Positions 20,601 through 32,028 of a stretch of 64,000 nt of DNA are shown piece by piece. The notes under the pieces were generated by a model. That model did no database searches. It had not been told where the DNA came from and saw only the letters and a program-made list of their open reading frames with translations. Position 1 is the first letter of the stretch. Every line of letters begins with the position of its first letter. This DNA comes from Neostapfia colusana (Eukaryota; Streptophyta; Magnoliopsida; Poales; Poaceae). Location of the stretch: positions 64,659,900-64,723,899 of the forward strand of contig JASWHV010000002.1 in the NCBI GenBank assembly GCA_030760725.1, given 5' to 3'. Both the position numbers and the translations under genes were made by a program.

Positions 20601-21681
20601 GGCGCAGCAAGAGGAAGTCTTGTGTGCGCATCCCTGCCCGTGTCGATTGAGGACCGATCCGTGTGCGGCCCTGCTGAACAAGTATTGAACGTACCGAAGG
20701 CATATCGGATATATGGGCCCCGATAAACCGATGTAGCCTAAACCTCCGGGCGTCGAGGCATAGCACACCGATTTATAGGTGTAGGTTGAGGGCAGCAAGG
20801 TGGAAATCTGCCAACAGGCATAGAGAGATGCACTGTGTGGGGAACCTCCTGCTTGTTTCGGTGCGACCGGTTCGACGTTTGGGCTGTTGGGTGAAAGGTT
20901 GTCCCGTACGACACCGAGTGAGCGTGCTGTGCAGCTCCACGGGTGGGCGTACGTGACGTGCTCTTTGGGTTTTCACTGCAGGTGTATATCGAGTCGATTC
21001 GCCGTCCCTCGCGGTGACGAGTACTGCTTGTTCACTGCGTCGTAACGTAGACTAATGGATGAAATATGTTGATTCAATGATGCTGATTGATATAATTGTA
21101 TTGCTACATGTGTGCCACCAAATACTGCTTACTAAATTTCAGATTTCGTGAACTGTTAACTTGTTGCTAAAAGATGAACTAAGGATGAACTTGTAGGCGT
21201 GTCGTTTTGCTGAAATGTTACTATCCTATGTCCATTGTACACCTCATGTAGAGTTTCATGCTTAGGTGAGTCGGTTAAGCCTTGCTGAGCCTTCGTGCTC
21301 ACGGTTGCTGCTTAAGTGTTTTTCAGGTGAGGAGCCACCCACGGACTCGGAGTACGAGTCCACCGGCGAGGGTTACCCTCCGTCGGGGACCACGGCTGAG
21401 TGGGAGCCGTACACGCCGCGCTGAGCTGAGACGTGCAGCTAGTGTGGGTTGCCCTAGGGCTGGGCAACCGACTTTTGCTAAATAGGCGGGCGTGAGTTGT
21501 ATAGTGTAGTCTTCCGCTGTGTAATAGAACAATAGTTGTAACTGAAGTTTGTACCTGTTTGTACAGTTTCAGCTGTTTTTCCCATGTAATATATTGTGTT
21601 CTTATGACGTGTGCTGTCGGGTGTCGCATCGCGCGGCACCACCCTCTGCGATCCTGGATGAGCGGATTCCGGTCCGCCACA
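17614..21681 (+). repeat. G2 3' LTR, 4068 bp
   Basis: Almost identical to 8294-12366 at an offset of 9320. About two thirds of the roughly 35 differences are transitions, as expected for methylated, silenced DNA. Short indels occur near 20041 and 20377. It ends CCGCCACA at 21681. Confidence 0.95.
20226..21424 (+). CDS. Putative spliced LTR-encoded acidic peptide (G2 3' LTR copy)
   Basis: Exons 20226-20303 and 21327-21424 have the same lengths, splice signals and stop as the 5' LTR copy. Both exons read in full without a stop. A transcript from the 3' LTR would carry it without the rest of the element. Confidence 0.43.
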
Positions 21682-21686
21682 TTTTT
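21682..21686. repeat. Target duplication TTTTT, right copy (G2)
   Basis: Matches 8289-8293. Confidence 0.88.
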
Positions 21687-24600
21687 GAGGCTAGGTCGAG
21701 CTCCCCCATCATTCACTGGTGCTGTAGCACCATTTTGCCGAGCTTTTAGCGCACTAGGATGGCCGGCCGACATCGCCGATGATGCGCCGAGCTACCGCAT
21801 CGCCGCTAGCTACCGTAGAGGCTTCGCCGGCTCAGAGAAACCTCACCATCGTGCCCAGTGTGGCATTTTAGGCCCTGACGGCGAGCCGGAGCTCGGGCAG
21901 AGGCCGGGAGACCGGTTTCCGGCGATCTCCGGCGAGGGCGGCGGCGCGGGCACGCGGGCGCGGGAGCAGCCCGAGGTTGAAGAAAGGGCACCGGGTCCCA
22001 GCAGTCAGTGATGGAAAAGGTTTAAAGCCGATCCTCTGTGGCTATTTGATCCGGTGTGACTGTGTGGCTGGGACTGTGTGGCCCTGTGTGGTTTTGTCTC
22101 AGAGGGTGACACGTGGCCTGGGCCCAGCAGCAGACATTTGAACTTTTATCTGTTTTCAGAATTTAGTTGAAAGTTTAAATAGCCGCAACTTGGTGCAGAA
22201 ATGTCCAAAAATTGTCAAACAAATTTTGTTGGATTCCTCTCAGAGAGTACTATCCATAGGTACATCCCAATAATTATGAAAACCCCTGGTTTTGGCTCAT
22301 TAATTCATAGAAAGAAAATTTTGTGGGAATTTTTCCAGGAGTTCTATGTATTGGAAAATCACCAAATTTGGGCAGGAGATTCTTCCAAAAATACTTGAAC
22401 TCCAGTAAAATTTTCAGAAGCATTAGACCTCATTTGCTTGGCCAAATGTGGTGTTAATTCCTTATGTCTCTGCAAATTGGAAAAATAAACAGAGTTCAAT
22501 TTCAGAATTTTTCCCCAAACTTTAGAACCTCATAACTCTTGCTAGGAAGCACCAAATTTAGTGATTCAAATTGGGTTGGATTTTTATTGAATAGCTCTGT
22601 CGAAATCTACAACCCAATTTGTATGAAACCCTTTATTTCATTCTGGAAAATGCTTTAAAGCTTTTCAGCAAAAGAATTTTAGAGGGAGTTTGGTTAATCC
22701 AAAAATCCTCAAATTTTGTCAGAATATTCTCTAGGGTAATATTGAACTCCGGTAAATATTTCAGACCATTTGGATTTGATTTGATCAGGGCAATTCAGAA
22801 TTTAAGGTGCTGTATCCAATTGAATACAGAAACATTTCAGGGAATTTCCAGAACATGGAAATTCATTGCTGGGAGGTTCTTAAGTCCAAAAATCTTTGGA
22901 AAATTCATGCAAGTCCTATGCACTATAATTTAAATTTTTGTTCACTAAATTTGGCATGAGCATGCAAGTTTATTCAGAATTAATTCCTTTTTGCCTAAAG
23001 GCTTAGGGAATTATTCTGAGTAATCCACTCATTAGATAATCCCAAATATTGGCCCAGAGTGTTTTCTTGTGACAAGGAACTCACCTGAAAATTCTCAGCT
23101 CCATTGGAGCTCTGGATCACCCCAGTGCTGTTTAACCTCTTAAGGTGATTAATATAGAAGAGGGGGGAATCACTTAGCATTAATCATATGGTTAGATCCA
23201 AACCTAAACCACTAGCACCAGTGTCATTATAAATTCTTAAACAGAGTTCCAGTTTTTGAAAACTTGTTATTAGGACTTGTAGCAAAGTCTTTACAATTAA
23301 ACAATTGTGCATATGCATTACGTGTAGCATCTACGTGAAGGACTTCAAGTCATTGGAGTGGAGATCAAAGTAAGGAGGGAAGAGATAAAGCCAAGTAATC
23401 TTCACTAACTGAGTTATATATATTAGCCCCTGCAAAACAAAGGCAAGCCCCGGTTTGCATACAAACTTACAAGTTTTTTTTGTATTCACATTATATTGTC
23501 TAGCATTTGTTTATTACATTACGTCTAGATGGTATGAAACTCCAAATGCATGACCCGAAAAACCCTAGAGTTTAATGTAGGATATGTTATCAATTAATTA
23601 TAACTGCTGATCTCAACAAAAGTGGATTAAAAGAAGCAAAACTTGAGTGGGCATTTTCCTACTCGTGAACAGGGATTCAGGGGGATCAATCGGAAGAGTT
23701 GGGAATTGATCCTCATAGTGGGGAATGGAGACCGGGCAGTGGATGGAAGGTCAAGGACGTGGTCCTGTGAGCCTATTCTATGTCTGAGCTGATTAAGGCC
23801 CGTTCTCGTGTGCGGCCCCACTGGACAAGTTTGAGATGTGTACCGGATGCATACTGGCTATATGGGACCCAGGAAACCGATGTAACATGTTAACCTGGGT
23901 GTCGAGGCATACCTCACGGTCTGATGCCGATGCTGAAAGGATAGAGAAGTTGGCTCTACGAGGGTTTGCCGTAGAGAGACTTAATCCCAGTCGGTGGGAC
24001 CGGTTCGACATTTGGGTGTCGTGTGAAAGGTTGCCACGTACGACGTCAGTGATGGTTGCTGTGTGCAACGTCGAGTACGGGCGTACGTGTCGTGTCAGCT
24101 GGGTGTTTTTGATTGCAATCACCGTCGCTCGCGGTAGTGAGCATACTTGTACACTGAGTCGTGACGTAGTAATAAACTGGGAAACGTTTAATATGCTTCG
24201 TGAGTAATCCTCGTAATGGAGATGAGGAAAGATCAATACTTCACTAAATTTACTTTCCACCTTGGGCTAGTAGTGTCGAGGCAAAGCGTTTCTTGTTTGA
24301 TTGTAGAGTCTCGACGGTAATGGTGCAAGGTCTGTATGAGCCTAGGGTAGCTCACTAAAGTTACTTTCACCTCGGGCAAGTGACATCGAGATGAAACGTT
24401 TCTTGTTTGATTGTGGAGTCTCGATGTAAATTGCGTGAGGACTATAAAAGTTTCTTAAAACTTGAAGTAAGGATTTTCCTTTAGCTCCAGATCATCTTTT
24501 ATGTAAACTTCTATATTCAGCCCTCTATTTTCATCATGTAGAGTTTCATGATTAGGGTGACGGGTCAGTCTTGCTGAGCTTCGTGCTCACAGATACTGCA

Positions 24601-24978
24601 TAAGTTGTTTTGCAGGTAATAACTGTACGCTGAGATGTACGGGTGCCTGATGAGACCCGGGGCTCTCCGAGTGGTGAACTCATGACAACCCTTGCCGCTG
24701 CTATTGTGAGAGTGTTGCTAGCGAGAAGGGTCCGCGGGCTGGACCCCTTCTCCGTTGCTTAGCATAGGTATGAGACGTGAGTTGTAATAGTCTTCCGCTG
24801 TAGATTATTTTGAAAAGTATTTGTAAAATTTAACACTTTGTAAGCTTCCGCCTGATTTATGTAATATGATGCTTTGTTATGTGTGCTGTTGGGTGCCGCA
24901 TCGCACGGCACCATCCAATGCGATTCCCGGGCGAGGTGCCCCGTCCCCATGAGTGATCGGGACGGCGGGGTCCTCACA
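21687..24978 (+). repeat. Solo LTR A', second part
   Basis: Resumes the A' LTR after G2: GC-rich to about 22010, AT-rich to about 23400, then the conserved block with its hairpin at 23645-23664 (GAGTGGG against CCTACTC, one G-U pair), the CTGAG/CGTGCTCAC motif and the LTR end. At the two exon positions (near 23400 and 24615) splice-like AAAGGCAAGC and TTTGCAG remain, but the acidic reading frames are gone: the second opens into a TGA after about ten codons. Two near-repeats of about 120 bp (around 24240-24345 and 24350-24450, sharing GTTTCTTGTTTGATTGT) lie in this stretch. Confidence 0.82.
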
Positions 24979-24983
24979 CCATG
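24979..24983. repeat. Target duplication CCATG, right copy (solo LTR A')
   Basis: Matches 6887-6891; the G1 LTR resumes after it with TTAGTGTGCG. Confidence 0.9.
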
Positions 24984-25208
24984 TTAGTGTGCGTGTATGC
25001 TAGTGAGGACACGTTCACGGGCTGAACGTAAACTCTTTTGCTTAGTCTACACTTGTGAGTGTAGACTTAACATTATTTTGATGCAACTATGTTCATAAAC
25101 AAGTTTCTATAATAAAATTTCGCTCCGCTTTACTCCTTTTATGTGTGTTATCCGGTGCTGTGCAACGCAGCATCCCTCAGCAAGATCCTGGCTTGTCGGG
25201 ACCGTCGG
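24984..25208 (+). repeat. G1 5' LTR, near-terminal piece
   Basis: Matches the G1 3' LTR from about 44234 (TTAGTGTGCGTG ... GCTAGTGAGGACACG) and ends in GTTATCCGGTGCTGTG ... GACCGTCGG. A reverse LTR of the same family starts at 25209. Confidence 0.85.
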
Positions 25209-25290
25209 TGACACGACCCCACGGTCTTGTCGAGCCAGGATCACGCTGAGGGGTGCAGCGTTGCACAGCACCGCATAACACACATCAAAG
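25141..25290. repeat. Inverted repeat at head-to-head LTR ends
   Basis: The forward LTR end (GTGTGTTATCCGGTGCTGTG ... GATCCTGGCTTGTCGGGACCG) faces its reverse copy (TCTTGTCGAGCCAGGATC ... CACAGCACCGCATAACACAC). The arms are about 65-70 bp with few mismatches, around a spacer near 25205-25222. Confidence 0.85.
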
Positions 25291-28200
25291 GTACAAAGCG
25301 GAAGCAAAACTTTTATTACATGAAGTGGTGTACGAACATTTTTACATCAAAATAGGTCCAGTCTACACTCACGGGCGTAGACTACGCATAAAGTTCACGT
25401 TCAGCCCGTGAACGTGTCCTTGCTAGCACACACGCACACTAACATGGCAGCGTGCACGACTCCCACTCGACGGGGTTCCCCTCCTGGGGTTCCGTCTCCT
25501 CTTTGGGAGTCCCTTCATCATAGAACCCTGCAAAAGCTTCAAACACAAGCAGTGAGCACGAAGGCTCAGCAAGACTGACCCGTCTCTCCTAAACATGGAA
25601 CTTCTACATGAGGGGTGATGGGTACATGAGATAAAGCACTTTGCAAAGGACTCGCCTAATTATTGGAACCTTACTTTCAAGTTTTAGCAGCAGGTTGTGG
25701 AGAACCTTACGCTAAGGCACATGAGAGAGCCGCAATCAAACAAGAAACGCATTTCTCTCATGTACTTTGAAAAGAACTTTAGTTAGCTCTAAACTACAGC
25801 AAATCATTAGCAATCAAGTCCATCTTTCAATCAGCAACATTTTAACATGTAACTAGCCTGTTCTTTCTACGTCACGGTACAGTGAACAAGTGGTACTCAC
25901 TGACCGTGAGGGACGGCGATTATAATCGATTTACAACTGCAGGGTTACCCGAACAACCCGTCACGTACGCCCGTACTCGATGTTGCCTACAACAACCATC
26001 ATGGACGCCGTACGCAACTACCTTTCACCCGTTAGCCAAATGTTGAACCGGTCCAATCGTCCCGAGCAAGAGGTCTCTACACGCGCATCTCAGTGCCGCC
26101 AGCCGATTTACACCTCGAGCTCTCAACCTACCCTCTAAATGACCAGCTATGCCTCAACACCCATCTACCCGAGTTACATCGGTTTCCCGGTTCCCATATA
26201 GCCGGTAGGTCTTCGGTATTCTTCTAGCTTGTTCAACAGGCCTGCACACGGCTCGGTCCTCAATCGACACAAGTGGAGCTATAGCACACAGGCCCCAAAG
26301 TCCTGCTGCCCTTACTCTCCGCTCGGTCTCATTTTTCTTGCTATGTGTATCATGTGCTATCTCTACCCGAGTCGAGTGCCTCTAGCCTATGCTCGCGAGT
26401 AGTTCCAACTACTCGACTTGTACCGAACCCTACCCTAACTTAGCTTTGCAGTAGCTAACGGGGTTTTGCAATCCTAAACATAACCCATGGTTTTCTTGGC
26501 TATGCAATTGGGTTTCTAAACAAGACTCTAATGCAAGGAATCATAATACTCAAGTAAGTGCTCAAAACAATAAAAAATTGTAAAAGGGTTAATGCAAACT
26601 GGAGCTTGCCTTGCTGCTCTTGGTCGTAGGCTAGCTGCTCCTCCGGAGTAACGAAGTCTAGGACTTCGGGTTCCTCCTCAACCTTAGCGACTACATGATA
26701 TAAGAAATACATGTATTAATTAAATGCATTTGAATTGAGTTTTACTTTGTGGACCTTCTAAGTCTCACTGGACAGAGCTAAAGACTGTGAAACTTTTACT
26801 GTGGCTTGGTTACAACCTAAACAGAGACTTGGTCAAGTTTTAGTTGCAGCAAAGCTCATTTGAGCCCTCCACAATTAATTATGTACTTGACCTTAATTGA
26901 AGGCTTTTAGGGTGTTCTAAGGATTTTCATGAAACAAGATATGACTTTCTGAAAACTAGATTTTCAGAGGGTTCTAATGGAGTTGGTCTCACTTAATTTG
27001 AAGGTTCCTAACTAAAGATATAAGCTACACAATTTCAGAGAAAATTCTGAAAATGTTTCTGAACATTTTCTATTCTCTCTGGAACAGTTTCACTAATCAC
27101 ACCATTAGATGGATCAAATGAGCTCAAATGGACCTGAAATTTTTATCGTAGTTCAGGGATATTTTGGTGAACATCCCAGCAAAATTTCAGAATTTTCCTC
27201 CAAAGGATTCTCCAATTAAAATTCCAAACAGTTTAAATTTTAGGGAATTAATTCTGGAGAAATAAAGATTTTCATGCAGTGAAACTTGATTTGCTGGAAA
27301 GTACTCAGAGAGCTGAATCCAACAAAATTTGGTTCACTCGATTTGGAGCTTTCTAGCCAAAGTTATGAGGATTTGAAGTTTGAGTGAAATCTGAAAATCA
27401 GGGAAAAGTTTAAACTTGCGGGTGGGCCATGGGGACACATGTTGCACACTGATGCGTCGGCACACCGTGGTCTGCGGGGTTCCTGCGCGCCAGCACAACA
27501 GATCCCAGCCGCACCCGATCCCGGTTTGAGTTTTTAAGCCGCTGACGGCTGGGCCCGGTGTCGTCTTCTTCCTCCCGACGCGCCCTCGCGCCCGCGCCGC
27601 CTCCCCTCGCCGTAGCAGACCCGGAGCTCGCCGGACCGGCGTTCCCGGCCGCCGCCCAGCCAGAGACTCACCGCCAGAGGGTTTAGGGCATCGAGAAACA
27701 CGTTGGTGGGCTCTGTTTGGGGGTGTCGGTGGCCGGAACCAGCTCCGCGACGTGCGGCGGCTACTGCTGTGGTTCGGCACCGTTGTCCGAGGTCTGTAGC
27801 CTGCCATCGCTTGCGCCGATGGGCTCTACATCACCAGCGCAGCTCTAGGAAGCTCGACATGACCTCAGAGTAGCTCGGAAGTTACCGGAAGTACGGTTTC
27901 ACCATGTGACCGAATGGTTCCGCGGCGGACACTTCGAATAGAGCTTAAATCCCGCCGCTCCGGGGCGTTCTCATGTGATGGATGCTAAAAGAGATTTGAT
28001 CGCTGGCTAATCCAGCATATGTGTGCAAAATTTGATGACTCAAGGAGGGATAGAGAAGGAGAATTTTAAAGAACTGTACCGGAAGCTCGGGCTGAGGTCG
28101 CCGGAGCAAATATTCGGAATTCGCCGGCGATAGTGCACGGCGTGGCTTGAGCTTCAGGTGGAAGCAGCGTGGAGTCTGTGCGCTCCTTTTTCTGCCCTTG

Positions 28201-29284
28201 CTCGGCTGTGAGAGTGGCTGTGGTGTGCTGCCCACGTCAGACCGATCGCCGTCCTTCAGCTATGTCGCGGCGGTCGTCGTTGATCACGGAAACAGGGGCC
28301 GAAACCCGGCGGTTCAGGCGTTGGGAGGGTGGTGCTTGAGCTCAGCGTGTTGCCTAGCAACTCGGGGAGGCGAGGATGCGATTGTTTGCTGTGTTTTCCC
28401 GATCGACCGCAAGCTCGGGGAAAAGAAGAATGGCCCCTCCCGGTGTCACCCGCGAGGATAAGAAGGCATCCGGTCTTCACCCGGCTGAGGCGGTGACAGT
28501 CGCGTGGGGGCGCGAGCAGGCTGCCCTGGGCGCCAGCGCGCAAAGGGAGAAGCAGCTGGTGGCGCCGGTTGGTTCTCGGTGGCACAGCCAGCAGCTGCTC
28601 GGTGGAATTTCCCACCGAGGCTGTGACTTTGTGTGCAAGTCTCCCGTCTTATCTCTATGCCATGTGGGTTCCATTCTCAGTTTTAACCTCTGGCCTTAAT
28701 TCCAAACTACTGTTGTAAACAGTAATCCCCACAAAGCCCCTGGTGATTTGAATTATCAACCCTTGAGCCATTTGAATTGGTTAAAATTCAAATTGGGTTT
28801 GATTTGGATGAATTTCAGCACATGTTCAGTTTTAAAATTCAAATATGGTTTGAATTTGCCCCACTTAACTTATGTCAAGATCAACTCCAAATGGAGTGAA
28901 AATTGGTGTGTGGGCTCACAATAATGTGCTGAGTAAGAATATGCCTCCCACTTTTGAATTTATGGGATCAAAACAGTTTGAATTTGCATTTGAGTTCAAA
29001 CTGTCCTCTTTCTAGCTATACCCAAAATGACCTCAAAAAGGTTTTGAATTTGGGTGAAACTTGGCATGGACATTCCTAGCAATGTGTAGGAGTTTTTAAT
29101 ATGCCCAGCCCCTATGTATTACATGTGGGAAATACCACTTTTGCAATATGTGAGTTTGTTCTCTAATGAGTATGTTGATGGTGGTTACTTGCTCTTCAAA
29201 TGTGTTCATCAACTTTCCTCAAATGAGGTGTGTGTGTATGGTGATGAACACTTTAAACATGTCTAAAAAACTGAGGCCCTTACA
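25209..29284 (-). mobile_element. Reverse-strand solo LTR of the G1/G4 family, about 4.08 kb
   Basis: On the plus strand it starts TGACACGACCCC, as the G4 3' LTR does at 57338, and ends GAGGCCCTTACA (the complement of TGTAAGGGCC). There is no primer site or pol. Plus-strand order: end region, exon-like block two, conserved block, block one (26610-26690), AT-rich, GC-rich (about 27440-28680), AT-rich start of the LTR. Flanks do not match as a 5-bp duplication: GTCGG on the left, GTTGT on the right. ORFs in the GC-rich stretch overlap on both strands and are not called. Confidence 0.82.
25439..26690 (-). CDS. Putative spliced LTR-encoded acidic peptide (reverse solo LTR)
   Basis: On the minus strand, exon one is 26690-26610 (81 bp, one codon longer than in G2): after ATGTAG it reads AKVEEEPEVLDFVTPEEQ and ends at AAG|GCAAGC. 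Exon two is 25527-25439 (89 bp): after TTTGCAG it reads FYDEGTPKEETEPQEGNP, then VEWESCTLPC and TAG. The phase is the same as in G2. Both exons are open. Function unknown. Confidence 0.43.
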
Positions 29285-29298
29285 GTTGTGTCCTCACA
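29285..29298 (+). repeat. G1 5' LTR, last 14 bp
   Basis: GTTGTGTCCTCACA sits just before the G1 primer-binding site and has the same TCCTCACA end as solo LTR A'. It proves that the reverse solo LTR landed a few bases from the end of the G1 5' LTR. Confidence 0.75.
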
Positions 29299-29301
29299 GC
29301 G

Positions 29302-29313
29302 TGGTATCAGAGC
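29302..29313 (+). promoter_or_regulatory. G1 primer-binding site (initiator tRNA-Met)
   Basis: TGGTATCAGAGC, three bases after the LTR end TCCTCACA. Confidence 0.93.
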
Positions 29314-30792
29314 ATCGTTGAGGTTTAATGCACTTTAAAAGGTTAAATTTTCAAAAATTCGGTGAGGAACGAGTTCTTAGCCTGTATAAGGATGTTATTA
29401 GTGTATAGAAAGTGACAATACTAACCTATTTGCTATATCAGAAAATCATGCATCTCAGGACTTCATATGTCTTGGGGGTGCATGTAAGCGCTGTCCACCT
29501 TTGCGCACAAGTTTAAGGATGGAGCCTCACGGTTGGTAGGTAACCCGGCCAGCTTTAGTACGACTTTTTATGTCATTTGGGGTATTCGAGCAATGCCCTT
29601 CCCTGGCGTGCTACGGGAAAGTAGGGGAGATCCGTCACGTGGTTAGTAACGTGAACATGTAGCTCAAGGCGTGTTTGGATTGAGAACAACAGTGCGAGTG
29701 ATGACGGACGGTTGTATGGAACTGTATTGGGACAGGGTTCAGTGTGCAGCTGAACCTGACAATTGTGTGGTTTAATTGCAGGTAGTCTAACCACGGATCG
29801 GTAGACGAGTAGCATAATTGTGCGAGAGACGTTTAGTGCCACTGAATTAACGAAGCCAGCTAAGTCCGGTATAGGTTTTCTTTATGAGGAACGTAGTACC
29901 GGCATGAACTGGGTGACGCTTCGACGTTACACTCCACTAAATGATCAATATCATTGTAAACTTGAAAATTTTGATCCAGGGCACTAAAATTTTGAATTAA
30001 CTCCTTCCCCTAATCAGGATTTCAAAAGTAAGCAAGTTTTGAACTTATATGATATTAGGAACAGAGTCCTCTGTTTTCAGCTGAAATAATGCTGAAGTTG
30101 TAGAGAGGTTAGAGGTTGAGTTATTCCGATGTTGGGGGTCTTATGATACACTTCTGGAAATCATTGGAGGAGCTTTAAAACTTTTCTATTGATTTCCAGA
30201 TGTGTTTCATCCCTTACCTGGTCGAAAAATGCAGTAGAGTTGAAACTGTCCATAAAACAGGACATAGCAAATACTCTCTGCAACTCTCTATAAAATGAGC
30301 ATAACTTCCTGCATAAAAATCCAAAAAAAAAGAAAATAAGGTAGTTCTGAAACTTTCATGAGATAAGTTACAACTTTGTAACAGAATTTTTTGTCAAATT
30401 CGAGATAGAATTAACTGGAATTCTTGGATCAAATCAATACCTCAAGCAGGGAGGTGCTGTCCAATTTTCTTTATAAATTCTGTTAACTTTGACATCTCAT
30501 AACTTTTGAAACAGGACAGATATGAGGCCAAACAAATATATTCTGGAAATCTATTGAAGTTACCTTTAACTTTGATGTTGAGCTCCAGAACTGGTTTTGC
30601 CTTTAGCAGGGTCTAAATCAGATTAAAACGGAAACTGGTCAGGGCTATTAGTTTGGGCAGCAGACCAGAAATCAAATTTGTTCTAAGTTTGATTTGTGTT
30701 TCCAGGTTTTATGAGTTCAATGACATGTTTTATGTTATAACTCACTATTTACTGTTGAAATGAATTGACCTTTTTCAAATATGTTTCTACAG
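29314..30792 (+). other. G1 leader
   Basis: About 1.5 kb without a credible ORF. It has GCGAGAGACGTTTAGTGCCAC near 29822 and GAGGAACGTAGTACCG at 29886-29901, both shared with the G2 leader. It ends in a pyrimidine-rich TTTCTACAG directly before an ATG at 30793, which looks like a 3' splice site. Confidence 0.65.
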
Positions 30793-31754
30793 ATGCCAGA
30801 GGATAAACAACTGGAGAACGGATGGGTGGTATCCCACTGTTCTCAACGCAGCGGGTATCTGGAATTGTTGAAGCTGATGCTTCAATATTTCGAGTATGTG
30901 GAGACACCGCGTTACCTCGCCAAGGAAGAAGGCAAGGAGGGAACAAGACATGGACTGTCCATGTCGATGTTCCAACAGGACCTACGCCACCAGATTGGGC
31001 ACCGTTCACCATCACGGTGAAAGGGAGACAACCGGAAGAGATGTGGCAAGTGGCAGCCCACGACACCATGTCACGTTTCTGCCAGCTACACGCGAGAGCT
31101 ATGGAGGGCACTCCATATGAACTTGTCCCAGTGGAGGGACGAGCTTATCATGTGGGGAGGGAGAGGTAATTTGCGGCGACTGATCCAAGTTGCCCAAGGT
31201 ACAATCCAGTGGAGGCGAACCTCAGCCTCCATTTGACGGCAGGGAAGAATGTGATGGACAGCCAAGATGTCCATACAGCTCGACTTGCCGTGGAGCCCAA
31301 GGAGAGCACCAGCCGCCGTGACCATTTCGAGAGTGCCCACAGCACACTCCGTAATGTGCTCCTTCCGACGATCAAGTGACTGAATGAGCAGCTCAATCAG
31401 TTGCGTTGTCTGAGGAAGGCAAAGAAGAAAAGCCGTGTTGACATCACGACTTTGTAGCAGCAGATTCAATTCTTGACCCAGCAGAACGAGGTCCTTTCTC
31501 AAGAGCGTGATGACTCTATTGAGGAGGGGCAGAACAGGGAGGAAGATTATAACTAGGCCATGGATGAGGTGCATGCTTTTCAAGACCTCGTACCTCTGGT
31601 AGTGGGCCTACCGATGGTAGGTGCAGTACCTGTGGTTTTAGTTATCCCGGCGATGCTGGAACCGGGGCACGAAGAGGAGGTCATGGACCCTGAGCCACTG
31701 GCAGAACTAGCGGAGCAGGAAGACCCGCAGGAGGTCGAATTCTACTCCAAGTAG
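30793..31754 (+). pseudogene. Extra ORF upstream of gag in G1 (unknown function, broken)
   Basis: ATG at 30793 follows TTTCTACAG. The first part reads ENGWVVSHCSQRSGYLELL and LQYFEYVETPRYLAK. It then changes frame near 30925 and continues as GNKTWTVHVDVPTGPTPPDW, VKGRQPEEMWQVAAHD and RFCQLHARAMEGTPYELVP. A further frame change near 31165 leads to a charged, Gln-rich, probably coiled-coil stretch (about 31240-31555) with in-frame stops at about 31377, 31455 and 31554, and an acidic end stopping at 31752-31754. Intact length would be about 320 residues. I do not recognise a named domain. G2 and G3 have no counterpart between primer site and gag. Extra ORFs occur in some plant Gypsy lineages; whether this is a known one I cannot tell. 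Confidence 0.6.
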
Positions 31755-32028
31755 TGAGTTTACCATTGCCGAGTAGGGCAGCAAGGGTGGTGTGTAATAC
31801 ATTTTGTAACAGTGACATGTCGTGTAGACAGTAGTGTGTGTATATGTAGTGACGACATGAGCACGACTTCTCGGAGGTCCAAGAATAATGTATCTTGTAT
31901 AAAGTTTTTACTTTATCAATATATGTGAATGTTGTGCAATATTCTCAATGTGTCACTACAACACCTACTGTTGTCTCAAGGATATTTAAGTATGACATGT
32001 GCTGACCGTTGCTGTTTTGAATTTCAGA

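Larger units (their letters stand above)
8294..21681 (+). mobile_element. Ty3/Gypsy element G2 (Tekay/Del type), young, gag-deleted
   Basis: Structurally complete: 5' LTR 8294-12366, tRNA-Met primer site 12370-12381, interior to 17613, 3' LTR 17614-21681, target duplication TTTTT. By hand I count about 35 substitutions and a few short indels between the LTRs over 4.07 kb, about 0.9%. At the commonly used grass rate of 1.3e-8 per site per year that is roughly 0.3 million years. Pro-pol is one frame broken by a single stop. The gag gene is missing apart from about 35 C-terminal codons, so this copy could not form its own particles. Confidence 0.93.
6892..24978 (+). mobile_element. Solo LTR A' of a long-LTR Gypsy family, about 4.7 kb, split by G2
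   Basis: It starts TGTAAAGGTCCC and ends GGTCCTCACA, flanked by CCATG on both sides. Without G2 and one TTTTT copy it measures about 1402 + 3292 = 4694 bp. I find no primer-binding site, coding domain or purine tract of its own, so it is a solo LTR, the product of LTR-LTR recombination. It shares the general LTR plan of G1 and G2 (AT-rich start, GC-rich centre, conserved block near 23640-24170, the GCTGAG/CGTGCTCAC motif near 24575), but the two exon-like blocks are not conserved here. Confidence 0.88.

Noticed and set aside
24615..24651. LTR ORF exon two in solo LTR A'
   Set aside because: Splice-like TTTGCAG is present, but the frame stops after about ten codons and the acidic and EPCTPP motifs are absent.
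27334..28699. Several ORFs of 90-160 codons on both strands in the reverse solo LTR
   Set aside because: They lie in the GC-rich LTR centre, overlap each other, and have no domain or conservation among LTR copies.
25204..29289. Target duplication for the reverse solo LTR at 25209-29284
   Set aside because: GTCGG and GTTGT differ at two of five positions; I do not claim a duplication.
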